A DNA stretch of 64,000 nucleotides. It comes from Nymphaea colorata (lineage: Eukaryota; Streptophyta; Magnoliopsida; Nymphaeales; Nymphaeaceae). The notes beneath the pieces were generated by a model. That model did not search any database. It was given only the letters and a program-made list of their open reading frames with translations, and was not told where the DNA came from. A program made the translations under genes and the position numbers. Location of the stretch: the NCBI RefSeq assembly GCF_008831285.2, contig NC_045146.1, positions 7,142,972 to 7,206,971 of the forward strand, written 5' to 3'. Below are positions 21,984 to 33,559 of this stretch, in pieces (within the stretch, counting starts at the first letter, position 1; each line of letters opens with the position of its first letter).

Positions 21984-24759
21984 ATGGTTGAAACTAGATC
22001 GCAAACTAAGCAAGCTCCTCAGAACGAGGCTTCATCTTCTGAACTCCGGCCAGAAACACTTGGCCTACCAGCAATCGAGCCAGAAGCTTACCATATGTTC
22101 CGTTTCTTCATGGAGCGATTCATGAAAGAGCAAGAAGAGAAAAATGCCTTGATGGTTACTCCAGAGCCAGAGAATGAAAAGGCTGCCAAGCAGAAAAAAA
22201 AGAAGAAGAAGAACAAGTCCTCTCCTACAGATCAGGATGAAGATTATTTGAGTTCGGATTCGGCAATTAGTAAGGAAGTAAAACCCGAACTGCTTCCTCT
22301 CAAAAAGAAAAAGACAACAAAGAAAAGCAAATAGAGAAAAGAAATTATGATAGAAAGCAGCTCACCTAGTCCTATCACCACTGAAAGTTCGGAAGAGAAG
22401 CCCAAAAGGAAGAGAAAGTCTTCCAAGAAAGGCAAAAAAACCAAGAAGTACATCCCTAGTAGTAGCTCAGACAGTGAGAGTTCTGAAGAAAAAGTAAAGG
22501 AAATAAAGGGCAAGAAGAAAAAGACCAAGCCAGAATTGGTCGAATCAAGTGATGATGAAAATTCGACTAAGCGCAGATTCTATGAAATGGAAAAAAGAAT
22601 GAACAATCTTGAGCTTAGGGGGAAGGGAAAACGTTCATATTCATGTGAGGACTACTACCTTGGCATTGAAGGGGACGAAGACGTGAAAGGCCTGCCCAGA
22701 GAATTAATCAGATATGATGAAACCACTTACCCACACGTTCATCTTTCAACCTTTTTCAATTATTGCTACAAAATTCGGACAAATAACAGAGCTTTGTTCT
22801 GATATTTTTCAAGAAGTCTTGAAGGCATTGCCGCACAATGGTACAAAGAAAATGTCAATCCAATCGAGCTGAAAGAGTTTGACAAGTTGATTAATATGTT
22901 TGTTGAAAGATTTGAACAAAATGCTCCCATGGCTCCAACCCTCAGTACCATTTGCAGTCTTCATCAGAAACAGGGAGAAAAGGCTCGGGAATTCATCCAA
23001 AAATGGAGAATTCAATGCAATAAGATGAATGAGCCCCTTTCTGAGACACAAGCCTTGTCACTCATCAAGAAAAATCTTGCCCAACCCTTGAAAAGTCTCA
23101 TCCGCAACGCCCCGATCAAAACCTTTACTGAGTTGATGGAACAAGCAAACTCGATAGAAGAAGGAATTGTGGAAGGAGATTTTGATGGAATTATTGCTCC
23201 TAAATACAAAGAAGATGGAAAGAAAGGAGGAAGGGCACAATTGCCCACACACTTCATAGCCAATGCTGGCATTAGAAAGGATCATAGCAACAACTACAAG
23301 CATGACAATGAAGTAAATTTCAAGAAGAACTCGCAGTTTCTCAAAGACGACGATGAAAGGAAAAACAAACACGCAGGTTGGAGCTACGACCAAAAATTCA
23401 CTCATCTCAGCCAGTCTCGTGAGAAGATCCTCGAATACCTTCTCGCCAAAGGAACTATCGTCTTGCCAAAAGTATCTGAGCCTCCGAGAATGATGGGAAG
23501 AAATAAAGAAAAATTGTGTAAGTTTCATCGTGCCCCTGGTCATGACACTGAGCATTGTTTTGTCCTCAAAAATATTATTCAAGACTTCATCAACAAGAAT
23601 CTTAAGATTGGTGGTGATAGCATCCCTGAGGTGTTGAGGAATCCATTTCCTGACCATGGGAAGGCGGCAGTGGCCAAGATCACCACAGACATTCTACTTC
23701 CATATCATCCGCAGGAGCACATCCGACCTTGTGGTGAAAGTAGTTCACATAAAGTCATGGTGACAGATTAAGGTGGGAAACCTTTGGATTTTATTGCTCT
23801 GATGAACGGAAAGATTGAAGGTTCATCCGAAAAACTTTCAATAATCCCAAAGACTTTTATCTTACAAAGCGGTGATGATGAATCATCAAATGACTCTCTG
23901 GATGAAGATTCAAGCTACTGGGGTAAGGTCCTCCCCTTGGAAGAACGTATAGTTGAAGGAGATTGGATTCGACCCTCTAAGGACCAGTCAATTACCTTTT
24001 CAGAGAAGGACCTCTCAAAATGGGGATATTTTCATGAAGATGCTCTTTACATCGTCGTCCAAGTCAATGGAATGACTGTGCCACATGTATTGATTGACGG
24101 AGGAAGTTGCTTGAATATTTGCCCTGATCTTTCGGCCAAAGCTTTGGGATTTCGTGAAGACAAATATTGTTCCGATAATACCAAGATCTATGGATACGAT
24201 GGCCGAGGCATGAACAGCAAAGGTACCCTCGACAAGAATGTGATCATTGAAAATACTAGCCATTGTATTGTATTTCACGTGGTAGATGTACAACCATCAT
24301 ACAACTTGCTTTTGGGACGACATTGGATCCATCAGGTACGAGGGATCTCATCCACTCTTCATCAATGCCTGAAATGGTGTTTTGGTCCATCAGTCATCAC
24401 TGTCCGTGCTGAGGATCCGGTTGAGAGGTTGATGCAACCCATGCTCCCTAGGCCAATCGATCCGGTGGATGTACCGAGCATAAGAACAACAAAGGACAAA
24501 CCTTTAGAAGAATGGATGCAGAACATGGAGATAGGAAAACCATTCGGGAATGCTTATACTATTTCAAGCAATCGTACAAGTTACCAAGAACACCCATTGT
24601 ATATACATTTCATGAAAAATCTTAAGGGTTTTCAGTTGCTTCTGAAATGTAGCTATCGTCCATTCACTGGCCTCGGGAAAAATGAAGATGGCATCTTGTA
24701 ACCGATTAGCATCTCTTTTCAGATGAACATGAGAGGACTGAGATATCAGGAAGGAATTT
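21984..24759 (+). pseudogene. gypsy gag-protease pseudogene
   Basis: Single frame from ATG 21,984 (MVETRSQTK). The N-terminal half is rich in Lys, Glu and Ser. The gag core (about 22,640-23,200) includes YFSRSLEGIAAQWYKENVNP and FIQKWR. A modified knuckle CKFHRAPGHDTEHC lies near 23,517-23,558. The protease site near 24,090 reads VLIDGGSCLNI, with Asp-Gly-Gly in place of Asp-Ser/Thr-Gly, as often seen in the Tat group, followed later by YNLLLGRHWIH. In-frame stops are at 22,332 (TAG), 22,800 (TGA), 23,769 (TAA) and 24,699 (TAA). Gag coats the RNA genome and the protease matures it; this copy cannot make an intact product. Confidence 0.88.
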
Positions 24760-24968
24760 GAAGAAGATCTTGGGGGCTAACAGTATTCACTTTTGTTTCA
24801 AAATCCTCCCATGAATTTTGTAATTTTAAACATCTTTTTGTTTGGTTTCATGAGAGGACCCATTCTATGAACTAAGAACCTTTTTTTTTTATATATATAT
24901 GCAAATGCAAGTAATCTTTTGTTGTCGATTTTAATTTCGTCCAACTCTTTCCTTTATCCTCTTTACAG

Positions 24969-27900
24969 GATGTTGGAACTCAATATGTCTCAATTTATTC
25001 TTTTTCCTCGGAAGTCTCCCCAGAAAGCATTTATTGAACAAGCAGTCGGTGAAATGGAACCTATGGCAATACTCGAGTCAGAATTACATGAATTCACTCA
25101 GATTCAAAAACAAGAACATCCCTCATCCTTGGTTAATGATCCAATTGAAGAAATTAATATTGGAACCAGTGAAGATCCTAAAATTCTTCAAATTGGCACC
25201 AGTTTGTCAGCGGATGAGAAGAAAAGATTGGTGGACTTTCTTATAAGTAACCAAGACGATTTTGCTTGGACTTATGAAGATATGCCAGGCTTAGACCCCC
25301 AGTTGGTCGAACATCGTTTGCCCTTAAATCCTAACTGCAAGCCGATTAAGCAAAAATTGCGCAAGCCTGACCCTCGACTAAAAGGCCCTGTGAAAGAAGG
25401 ACTAGAGGACTTGCTAAAGGCAAAATTCATTCGTGCTATTGATTACCCGAATGGTTGGCGAACATCGTGGTGGTCCCTAAGAAAAATGGTAAAATCAGGT
25501 TGTGCATTGACTTTCGAGACTTGAACAGAGCCACACCGAAGGATGATTATCCTCTTCCAAACATTGATCTATTGGTAGACAGTACTGCAGGCCATGCAAT
25601 GTTTTCTTTCATGGATGGATATTCGAGATATAACCAGATCAAATTAGTAGTCAAAGATCAACCTAAGACCGCTTTTACTACACCCTGGAGCACTTTTTGT
25701 TACACGGTAATGCCATTTGGGTTGAAGAATGCTGGAGCAACCTATCAAAAAGCCATGGCTGCCATCTTCCATGACCAGATGCATAAAATCATGGATGCAT
25801 ATATCGATGACATATTGATCAAATCCAAGAAAAGAGAAGATCACATTGAAACTCTTGCCCAAGTATTCAAGAGGCTTTTACAGTACAAGCTTCGCCTGAA
25901 TCCTCAAAAATGTGTGTTTGGGGTTGAGTCAAGCAAGCTGTTGGGTTTCATGGTCAGTAAGAAGGGAATTGAAATGGATCTTACCAAAGCTAAGGCAATA
26001 ATCGATATGCCACCACTTACCAATATCAAGGAGTTGCGAAGCTTGCAAGGACGAATCCAATCCATTAGACGATTCATTTCCAATCTGGCCATGAGATGCG
26101 AGCCATTCAACTAGCAGTTGAGGAAAGGTGTCAAGTTTGAATGAGGTTTTGAATGCCAACAGTCATTCGAAAGGATCAAGAAATACCTTCTAAATCCACC
26201 AATTCTAAAACCACCAACGTTGGGTAGACCATTGCTGCTTTACATCACAGTGAATGAGTCAGCATGTGGCGGCTTTTTGGCACAATATGAGGAAGGAAGT
26301 CGCATTGAACATGCAATCTATTACATTTGCAAGACTTTTGTTCAATACGAATAGAAGTACTATCCAATAGAGAAAACTTGTCAGGCATTGGTTTGGATGT
26401 GTCAGAAGTTGAGACATTATTTGTTAGCTTGTGAGGTCAAGATACTCTCCAAACTAAATCCTCTCAAGTACATCTTGGAACAACCATTCCTTAATGGGCG
26501 TATCACCAAATGGAAAGTTCTGTTGATGCAATATGATCTTGAATATGTGTCTCAATAGTTAATCAAAGGACAAGTAATTGTGGATCAGTTAGCAGACTTC
26601 CCTTAGTACGAAGAAATCAGAACAAATGATGAGTTTCCAGATGAACGTGTACTAAGATTGATAATGGTTTCGACATGGAAGATGTACTTTGATGGGTCTA
26701 GAAATGTGATGGGAGCAGGCATAGGCATCTTACTCATCACTCCAGAAAGCGAAATGATCCCGTACTCTTTGAAACTTGATTTTCCATGTACCCATAACAT
26801 GACTGAATATGAAGCCCTCATACAAGGACTTCGTTCTTTATTGAGTTTTCAAGTGAAAAGAGTGCATGCCTTCGGCGACTCTCAGCTTATTATAAACCAA
26901 GTGAATGGAGAATGACAAGTCAAAGATGAAAAGTTGGTGCCATATCAAGAAATTGCTACCTCCTTAATCTGTCAATTCGAAGAAGTACAATTGGCTCACG
27001 TAAAGAGAGAAGGTAACCCTATTGCGGATGGCCTCGCGAGCTTAGGATCGACCATCACTTTTCGAACCAATGAAACAATCTGTTCTTTTGAGATTGGAAG
27101 ATTAGAACACCCTGCTTTTGAAACGATGGCGCATGTTCATCATATCCAAGGGGGGAATACGCCTTGGTACCATGACATCAAAAGGTACATTGAAAGCGGA
27201 GAATTCGCGGCTGAAATGACTAAAAATGAACAAAAAGCAATACAACGTATGTCAGCGAGGTACTTTATCCTAGCAGGGGTATTTTACAGGCATGGATTTA
27301 GCACTGAATACTCTCGGTGCCTTGATGAAGATGAGGCAAAGGAAGTAATCGAAGAATCACATCGAGGAGATTGTGGGGGCCATGTTGGTTACCAAACCCT
27401 CACCAAACAAATAATTCGAGCAGGGTATTATTGGCCTACCATGCAAAAAAATTGTCACCAATTTGTCAAAAGATGCAAAGAATGCCAATTGCATGCTCTA
27501 GTGATTCATGCCCCAGCCTCTCACTTGCATTCTGTGACATCTCCTTGGCCATTTTCAATGTGGGCCTTTGACGTAGTGAGACCGATATCCCCTGCAGCTT
27601 CTAACGGCCATAAGTATTTTCTTGCTGCAACGGATTATTTTACCAAGTGGGTAGAAGTCGTCACACTCAGAACAGTGGAAGGACGTCATGTAGTGTCATT
27701 CATTCACAAAAATCTTCTTTGCAGATTTGGAATCCCTCATGATATAGTATCTGACAATGGAACTCATTTCAAGAATGAAAAGATGAGGCAATTGTGCAGC
27801 AGGTACCACATCACGCACCATTTTTCAGCTCCTTATTACCCCCAAGGCAATGGACAAGCAGAGGCTACAAACAAGATCTTGATCCGCATCTTGGAACGGA

Positions 27901-28411
27901 CAGTAGAAACTGAAAGAGATTGGCATGAAAAGATGCATAACGCTCTATGAGCATATCGCACCACTATGAGAACTCCAACAAATGCCACTCCAGCAGAGCT
28001 AGTCTATGGAACAGAAGTGGTTCTACCATTACATGTGTTGAAACCTGCTTTGAAGTTCGCTTCTCTCATAGAGCTCCCTCTTACTCAATATCAACAGAAA
28101 AGGCTAATGCAGCTCGATGTGCTAGATGAAAAGAGGCTAAAAGCGGCTGAACATGCTAAAGCTTATCGCCAAAGGGTAGCCAGGCAATTTGCCAAGTCAG
28201 TTATCGAGAGACAGTTCAAAGTGAATGATTCGGTCCTACGATCTGCGGTGTACCTTAGAGGACGACCACGAGGCAAGTGGGCACCAAATTGGGAAGGCCC
28301 ATATGTCATTAAGGAAGCTTTGCCCCACAATTCATACCGACTAATTGATACTGATGGGGTGGAACTTGCCGATCTTGTTAATGCATTCACCTCAAGAAAT
28401 TTTATGTCTAG
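24969..28411 (+). pseudogene. gypsy pol pseudogene: RT, two RNase H domains, integrase
   Basis: Reverse transcriptase lies at about 25,250-26,110, with RLCIDFRDLNRATPKDDYPLP, MPFGLKNAGATYQ and catalytic YIDD (near 25,800). A first RNase H region (26,200-26,560) keeps the fold-like sequence (CGGFLAQY, KLRHYLLACEV) but lacks the usual catalytic Asp. A second RNase H (26,670-27,050) has MYFDGS, MTEYEAL and FGDSQLIINQV. Integrase (27,340-28,330) has the zinc finger residues, then WAFDVV, IVSDNGTHF and GNGQAEATNK with the catalytic residues, and a GPYVI motif. A frameshift at about 25,455 and another near 28,386 (after which HLKKFYV-stop can be read to 28,411) interrupt it. Stops occur at 26,112, 26,142, 26,352, 26,556, 26,604, 26,913 and 27,948. 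Confidence 0.92.
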
Positions 28412-28517
28412 TTCTCTTGTATTCATTTTCCAATCAATGTCAAACGTTTGTGTTTTCACATCGATTATTCAATCTAGATTCTTCCCAGTCGTAAAACATG
28501 ACAATTTCACTGGACCA

Positions 28518-28549
28518 TTTTTTATTATTATTATTATTATTATTATTTT
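28518..28549 (+). repeat. ATT microsatellite
   Basis: About nine tandem ATT triplets between the end of pol and the hairpin repeat. Confidence 0.9.
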
Positions 28550-28564
28550 CGCTCAGGGCTTGAG

Positions 28565-28856
28565 AGCAACCCGTGCAGGTAAAGGGTTAAACCTGCAATA
28601 TGAGGGCAACCCATGCAGGCAAGGGGTTAAACCTGCAAGGCTAGCCAAAACAACCCATGCAGACAAAGGGGTTAAACCTGTGCTACAAGCCAAAGCAACC
28701 CACACAGTTAAAGGGTTCAACTTGTGATGCAAGTCAAGGCAACCCATTCAGGGGGGTTAAACCTGAATTTGAAATCGGCAAACCCGTGCAGGTAAGGGGT
28801 TAAACCAGCAATTTAAGCTCAAACAACCCATTCAGGTAAGGGGTAAAGCCTGAAAT
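28565..28856 (+). repeat. seven-unit hairpin tandem repeat in gypsy 3' region
   Basis: Seven units of about 35-48 bases, each with CAACCC, a stem, GGGGTTAAA and the opposite stem arm. Unit 1 (28,574-28,597) pairs TGCAGGT with ACCTGCA; unit 2 (28,614-28,637) pairs TGCAGG with CCTGCA. Unit 4 (28,701-28,726) pairs CACAGTT with AACTTGTG. Units 5 and 7 pair TTCAGG with CCTGAA (28,747-28,767 and 28,831-28,854), so both arms changed together. Units 3 and 6 have partial or mismatched stems. Tat/Ogre elements are known to carry tandem repeats between pol and the 3' LTR; the paired changes are what stands out here. Confidence 0.9.
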
Positions 28857-28936
28857 ATCTCTATGAAAATGTCTTGTTTGAAAAATTTGTGGCGTTTATC
28901 TTTGTCACTAAGCACGGCTAACACCGGCTTATTAAC

Positions 28937-28949
28937 AAAGAGAGGCATC
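28937..28949 (+). promoter_or_regulatory. polypurine tract region before gypsy 3' LTR
   Basis: AAAGAGAGG ends four bases before the 3' LTR. It is the expected place for the plus-strand primer, although the last four bases (CATC) are not purine-rich. Confidence 0.45.
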
Positions 28950-31900
28950 TGTAATCACCCTAAATTTTTTTAAAAAGATTATGATGTTCCATCCAAGCAC
29001 GAAACTCAAATTTAGATCCAAATTAAATCCAAAATACAACTTTCATATCCAAATTAGATCCAAAACTCAAGTTCAGATCCAAATCGATCATTTAAGAATC
29101 ATTTGCCCCTCTTTTTGACCAAAAAATCTCCTTTTAGAGGGTGATTTTAGTCTTTTTGGGTGGATAAGACCAATTTGCCATTCATTTTGACAAAAAAAAT
29201 CTCCTTTTAGAGGGTGATTTTAGTTATTTTGGTGGACAAGACCAATTTGCCCTTCCTTTTTACAAAAAAATCTCCTTTTAGAGCGTGATTTTAGTCTTTT
29301 TGGGTGGACAATACTTATTTGCCCTTCATTTTAACCAAAAAATCTCCTTTGTGATTTTAGTCTTTTTGGGTGGACAAGACCAATTTGCCCTTCCTTTTGA
29401 CCAAAAAACCTCCTTTTAGAAGGTAATTTTAGTCTTTTTGGGTGGACAAGACACATTTGTCCTTCCTTTTGACCAAAAAATCTCCTTTTAGAGGGTGATT
29501 TTAGTCTTTTTAGGTCAAAAAAATTCAAATTTAGGGTTTTGGCTCCAAAATCTTCTATAAATACCATTCATTTTCCCCCCTCTTGGGTAAGATTGGCCCT
29601 TAGAAGAAACTCTAGTGTATTCTCACTTGAAGATTTAGAGATTCTCTTGAGCTTTCTCTCTCTCCCTCTTCCTCTCTCCATGTTTCTCTCCAACTTGAAG
29701 CAAGCTACAACCCTCTTGGAGGCATCATCTTGGAGCTTCACTCAAAGGGGATTTCAAGTGAATGTGTTTATCTTCCTTAGATCATTTCTTATTAGAGGTA
29801 TGTAATCATAATCTCTTTCATTTCTTTTTTTTTTTCTCATCTTCATCTCCCCATGACCAAAGGAGATAGCCCTCAACCTCTTTCTAGAGACAAGAGGCTA
29901 TGCTCAAGTGCACCGGGAGCATGAGAAGATGAGATGATATTTTATTTTATGATTAAATCATGTTCTTTCAAGTATTCTTGTTGATGTTATTTTTTATTAA
30001 TATGTTCTTATTATTATGCTATTCCTTTTTCTTGAACATAGTCTTGTTGATTGGTTTCGTTTTCTCTTCTCATTTTTATCTTCCCATGGCTAAAGGAGAT
30101 AGCGCTCAACCTCTCTTTAGAGACAAGAGGCTATGCTCAAGTGTACCGGGAGCATGAGAAGATGAGATGATATTTTATTTTATGATTAAATCATGCTCTT
30201 TCAAGTATTCTTGTTGTTGTTGTTCTTTCTCTTCATGAATATATTCTTGTCGTTATTGTTATTTCCTTTCTTCAATATAGCCTTGTTCTTGTTATTTTTT
30301 TTTCTTTCTTCCTCCTCTTCCCATGGCCAAAGGAGATAACACTCAACCTCTTTTTAGAGACAAGAGGCTATGCTCAAGTGCATTTGGAGCATGGAAGGAT
30401 GAGATGATCTTTCATTTCATGATTGAATTATGTTTTCTCTTTTATTAAATATGGCATTGTTTTTTTTTCTATATTTTCTCCTCATCTTCATCTCCTTATG
30501 GCTAAAGGAGGTAGCACTCAATCTCTTTTTAGAGACAAGAGGCTGAGCTCAAGTGCACCGGGAGCATGGAAAGATGAGATGATCTTTCATTTTAATCATG
30601 TTCTTTCTTTTCATTAATACATTCTTGTTGTTCTTTTGCTTCCTCTTATTTTCCTCTATTCCTTATTTTCCCATGGCCGATATAGCTCTCAATCTCTATT
30701 TTAGAGTCAAAAGGCTATACTCAAGTGCACCGGGAACATGAAAAGATGAGGTGACATATCATTTCATAGTTACATCATGTCCTCCCTCCTAATTGAACCT
30801 TGCACTTTCTGTCATCCTCTTTCTCTTTTTCCTTCCTTGAATGTTGTCTATATATTTTCCATGCATAGTTGCTTGGTTTTCTACTTATATGTGAATGTAT
30901 GGTAGAAATGAGAGTGTGGTTTGGTTACTCTTTATTTTCATATTAATTTTTGAGGTTGGGACTTGTCCAACCCGAGATAAATCCTCACGAAAATATACAT
31001 GTTAATATGCATTTGCATGTCATTTTACGCTAGTTTCCTTCTTAATCATCCCATTAAAAACCCTAACGAGTGTCTCGTTATGTTGCTTGTTTTCTTCCAT
31101 ACCCAACGGTGGAAGAAATATATCCCTTAGAACAAACTAAATAAAAACATTCTATGCTTATTTTCCAAAACATTTTCAAAATGAACCTTCTAACATGGCC
31201 CTATGGACTTAGCTGAGACTCTTGTATGAGTCCAAGCTCCCCTCCGGCCCACATTAAACTTGAAGTTGGCAATTTTAATTTATTCCTTGATTTCTAATCT
31301 TGTGAAGGTATGGATGTATACACATGTTATATACATCTATGCCAACATGATGACCCCCCATCTTTCTCTCTTTATGCTTTCACTTTCCATTTTATAAATT
31401 TTCATATGTGCATGAATATGTATGTACATGTGCTCCATTTCCTCTCTTTCAAATATTTATTCCACTTTTCAAGACAAATATCTTCTCTTATAAAATTTCT
31501 CAAACTCATATATACGTATGATATTTTTCTTTTCCTCTAAAATTTCTCTTTCTCTTTAAATCAATACATCTTTTTCTCTTAAGCTTTCATATATGTGTAT
31601 ATGTGATGGTATGTACACATGTATGCATGTCTTTCTCTCTCTCTCTCTCTTTCTTTTCATAAGAGTGTTTTATCTCTTGTATTCTTTTTAACATTCTCAT
31701 CTCATGGTATTTTTATCTACCAACTTCATTAAAACCACAAACCAAGTAATGACCCAAAATTGAAGTCATGGTTGATGGTCTATAATCTCAATCCCCTTTC
31801 AAAAATTTTCCATTCTTATATACAACAAGAAAAACCTTAGATGTTTGTTTTGGTAGGAATGACTTTAGATGAATGTTATGGTATGAATGTTTTACATTCT

Positions 31901-32416
31901 TTCAACCATATTGGATAAATGCATCCATGCATTCTCAGCCACTTTATTTCACTTATGATCACAAGCACCTCTCCAAAAGAACTTAAGCAAGATGGGATGG
32001 AGCTCTAGCTACGTGGCAACCGAATTAGAGCAAAATCTCAAACCTACTTAAAGTCTTAAGAGAACACTAAAGTGATTTCAAAATGATTTCACAAGCTTTT
32101 CAAATGATACTTACTAATTCCACTTTTTCCTCAAAACATTTCACATTTTCAAGCAACCCTTCAAGAGAGTCTTTTCAATAATTTGAAACATCAAACTTTC
32201 AATATTTTCTGCACCGCATATAGAATAAAAAAATGTTTAAGTTAAAACGAAATGCATTAATGATGAACATAACCCTTGGGTTGATTACCCCCAGTAATGG
32301 CGCCAGGAACGGTCAATCCTCGTACCGACGGGCGAGTCCCTTTTCTTTCTTATTTCAAAACAAAACTCAATTTTTTTGAAGCACTCCAAAACCGATAAAA
32401 TTTTGGGATGCAAACA
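28950..32416 (+). repeat. 3' LTR of gypsy element (3.47 kb)
   Basis: Starts TGTAATCACCC and ends GGGATGCAAACA. It carries the same two arrays (29,094-29,520 and 29,840-30,750) and TATA box (29,555) as the 5' LTR. One 72-bp unit near 29,345 has lost TTTTAGAGG-type bases. A CT microsatellite near 31,632-31,652 is expanded relative to the 5' LTR. Confidence 0.93.
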
Positions 32417-32649
32417 TCTTGTCTCTTACTTATTGTCTGTGGTAGTTAGTTCGTGTGATTGAATGATCTCAACCTGGTCGTACAACTTTACGTAGATATA
32501 TAACATGCTAAAAGACAACTATCATTCAAAAATTCAACCTTATATCATATTCAGTTCGTTACGTGCTTTTTGAATACATCAGTAGCACTTAGCTTGTTTA
32601 GGATAATCCAAACTATATAGCTGGAAAAAAAAATCTCTCTATATCACGC

Positions 32650-33555
32650 TCATTAAGTAATTCACTCTAGAATGTAGCATCTCAAGAACCTATTTTTAGT
32701 AATACTCTCATGAGAATTTTCTCCTATGAATATATGTCTCGTATAGTGCTCATAGAATTTGATAAAGGTATACTTTATTCCTTTCAGATCCGAATTTTCA
32801 TGTGGGTGGGAAAGGTTATAAATATATGCCACTTACTGCCAAGGTCATAAGTGGCTGAGGTTAGGTTTTTCACCCGTCCAAAATTCATAAGCAGTTGATG
32901 AAATAGATTTTGTAGGGATGCAATTAAGGATATGTGTTGCAATAAATAAGAAATCACCTCAAAATGAGAAATGAGGCATCCAATTGTGCTTATGCTATCA
33001 TAGATCTAACTCTTTCTATCAAATTTCTATTTCTCCTTTCCACAACTCCATTCTATTGTGGGGTGTGAGAAGTAGCCAATTCTTTATCAATTCCTTTCTC
33101 ATGACACAGTTTCCTTGAAGATAGACATATCAGTTTTTTATGAGACCCTAATAATCCCTCACAAAGCAAGCCTACTTGTTCCCTTTTATCCAATATGCCC
33201 TAAGTGACTATCCATGTAAACACATCCATAATTACATGTGTATTAAAACATTCACCATGCACATAGCAGAATTAATGACATAGTTTTTAAATAATGTTAC
33301 AATAGAATTGTCTTAAAAAGTAAGCTTATAACCAAGAGACAGTAAAGTGAAAACTGAAATAAAATTTCAGTTGAATTTAATAACGTGCTTCTTAAGCTTA
33401 GTAGCTGATGTACAACAAAATTTGTCCTTGAGAGTCATCCACATATGGTAAGCAGTTTCATAGTGCTTATATTGACACAAGATGTCATCTTGCATAAAGC
33501 ATAATAGTGTGACACATGCTACAATGTTCATGTGGTTTCCCACAAGTTTAGTCAT
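32650..33555 (-). pseudogene. copia-C gag and integrase fragments
   Basis: Minus strand. A gag fragment (33,367-33,555) reads YETAYHMWMTLKDKF then SATKLKKHVIKF, typical of copia gag. Further downstream an integrase part (about 33,110 to 32,650, with a frame break) shows SHTPQ-stop-NGVVERRNRNL, ATHILNCIPTKSISSTAYEF, WTGEKPNLSHL and HPHENSDLKGIKYTF, the conserved copia integrase C-terminal pattern. Gag and integrase are closer together than in an intact element, so the zinc knuckle and protease are deleted or decayed. Confidence 0.75.
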
Positions 33556-33559
33556 AGCA

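Larger units (their letters stand above)
16310..32416 (+). mobile_element. Ty3-gypsy retrotransposon, Tat/Ogre-like, with extra ORF1
   Basis: A 16.1-kb element with long terminal repeats (16,310-19,788 and 28,950-32,416), both TGTAATCACCC...GCAAACA. In plus-strand order: primer-site candidate, ORF1 with a plant-mobile-domain-like sequence, gag, protease, reverse transcriptase, a degenerate RNase H, a second RNase H, integrase with GPY motif, a hairpin tandem repeat and the 3' LTR. The second RNase H, large size and upstream ORF fit the Tat/Ogre lineage. It is dead: 15 in-frame stops and about two frameshifts. The flanking 5-mers (GGTTG and TCTTG) do not form a clean target duplication. Confidence 0.92.

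Noticed and set aside
22244-23657. Minus-strand open frames of 94-199 codons opposite gag
   Set aside because: They mirror the Lys/Glu-rich gag frame on the plus strand, which has the recognised motifs.
28457-28727. Extension of the pol frame through the ATT run and hairpin repeat
   Set aside because: The true end fits a frameshifted HLKKFYV-stop at 28,411. The rest is translation of microsatellite and tandem repeat.
28565-28856. CRISPR-like array
   Set aside because: Regular repeats, but units are imperfect and contiguous with no unique spacers, in a plant retrotransposon.
29331-29567. Minus-strand frame encoding a repeated KRLKSPSKRRFFGQKEGQ-like peptide
   Set aside because: It is read from the 72-bp LTR array, whose length is a multiple of three; there is no evidence of a real protein.
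16305-32421. Target duplication of the gypsy element
   Set aside because: The flanking 5-mers GGTTG and TCTTG match at only three positions; not good enough to call.
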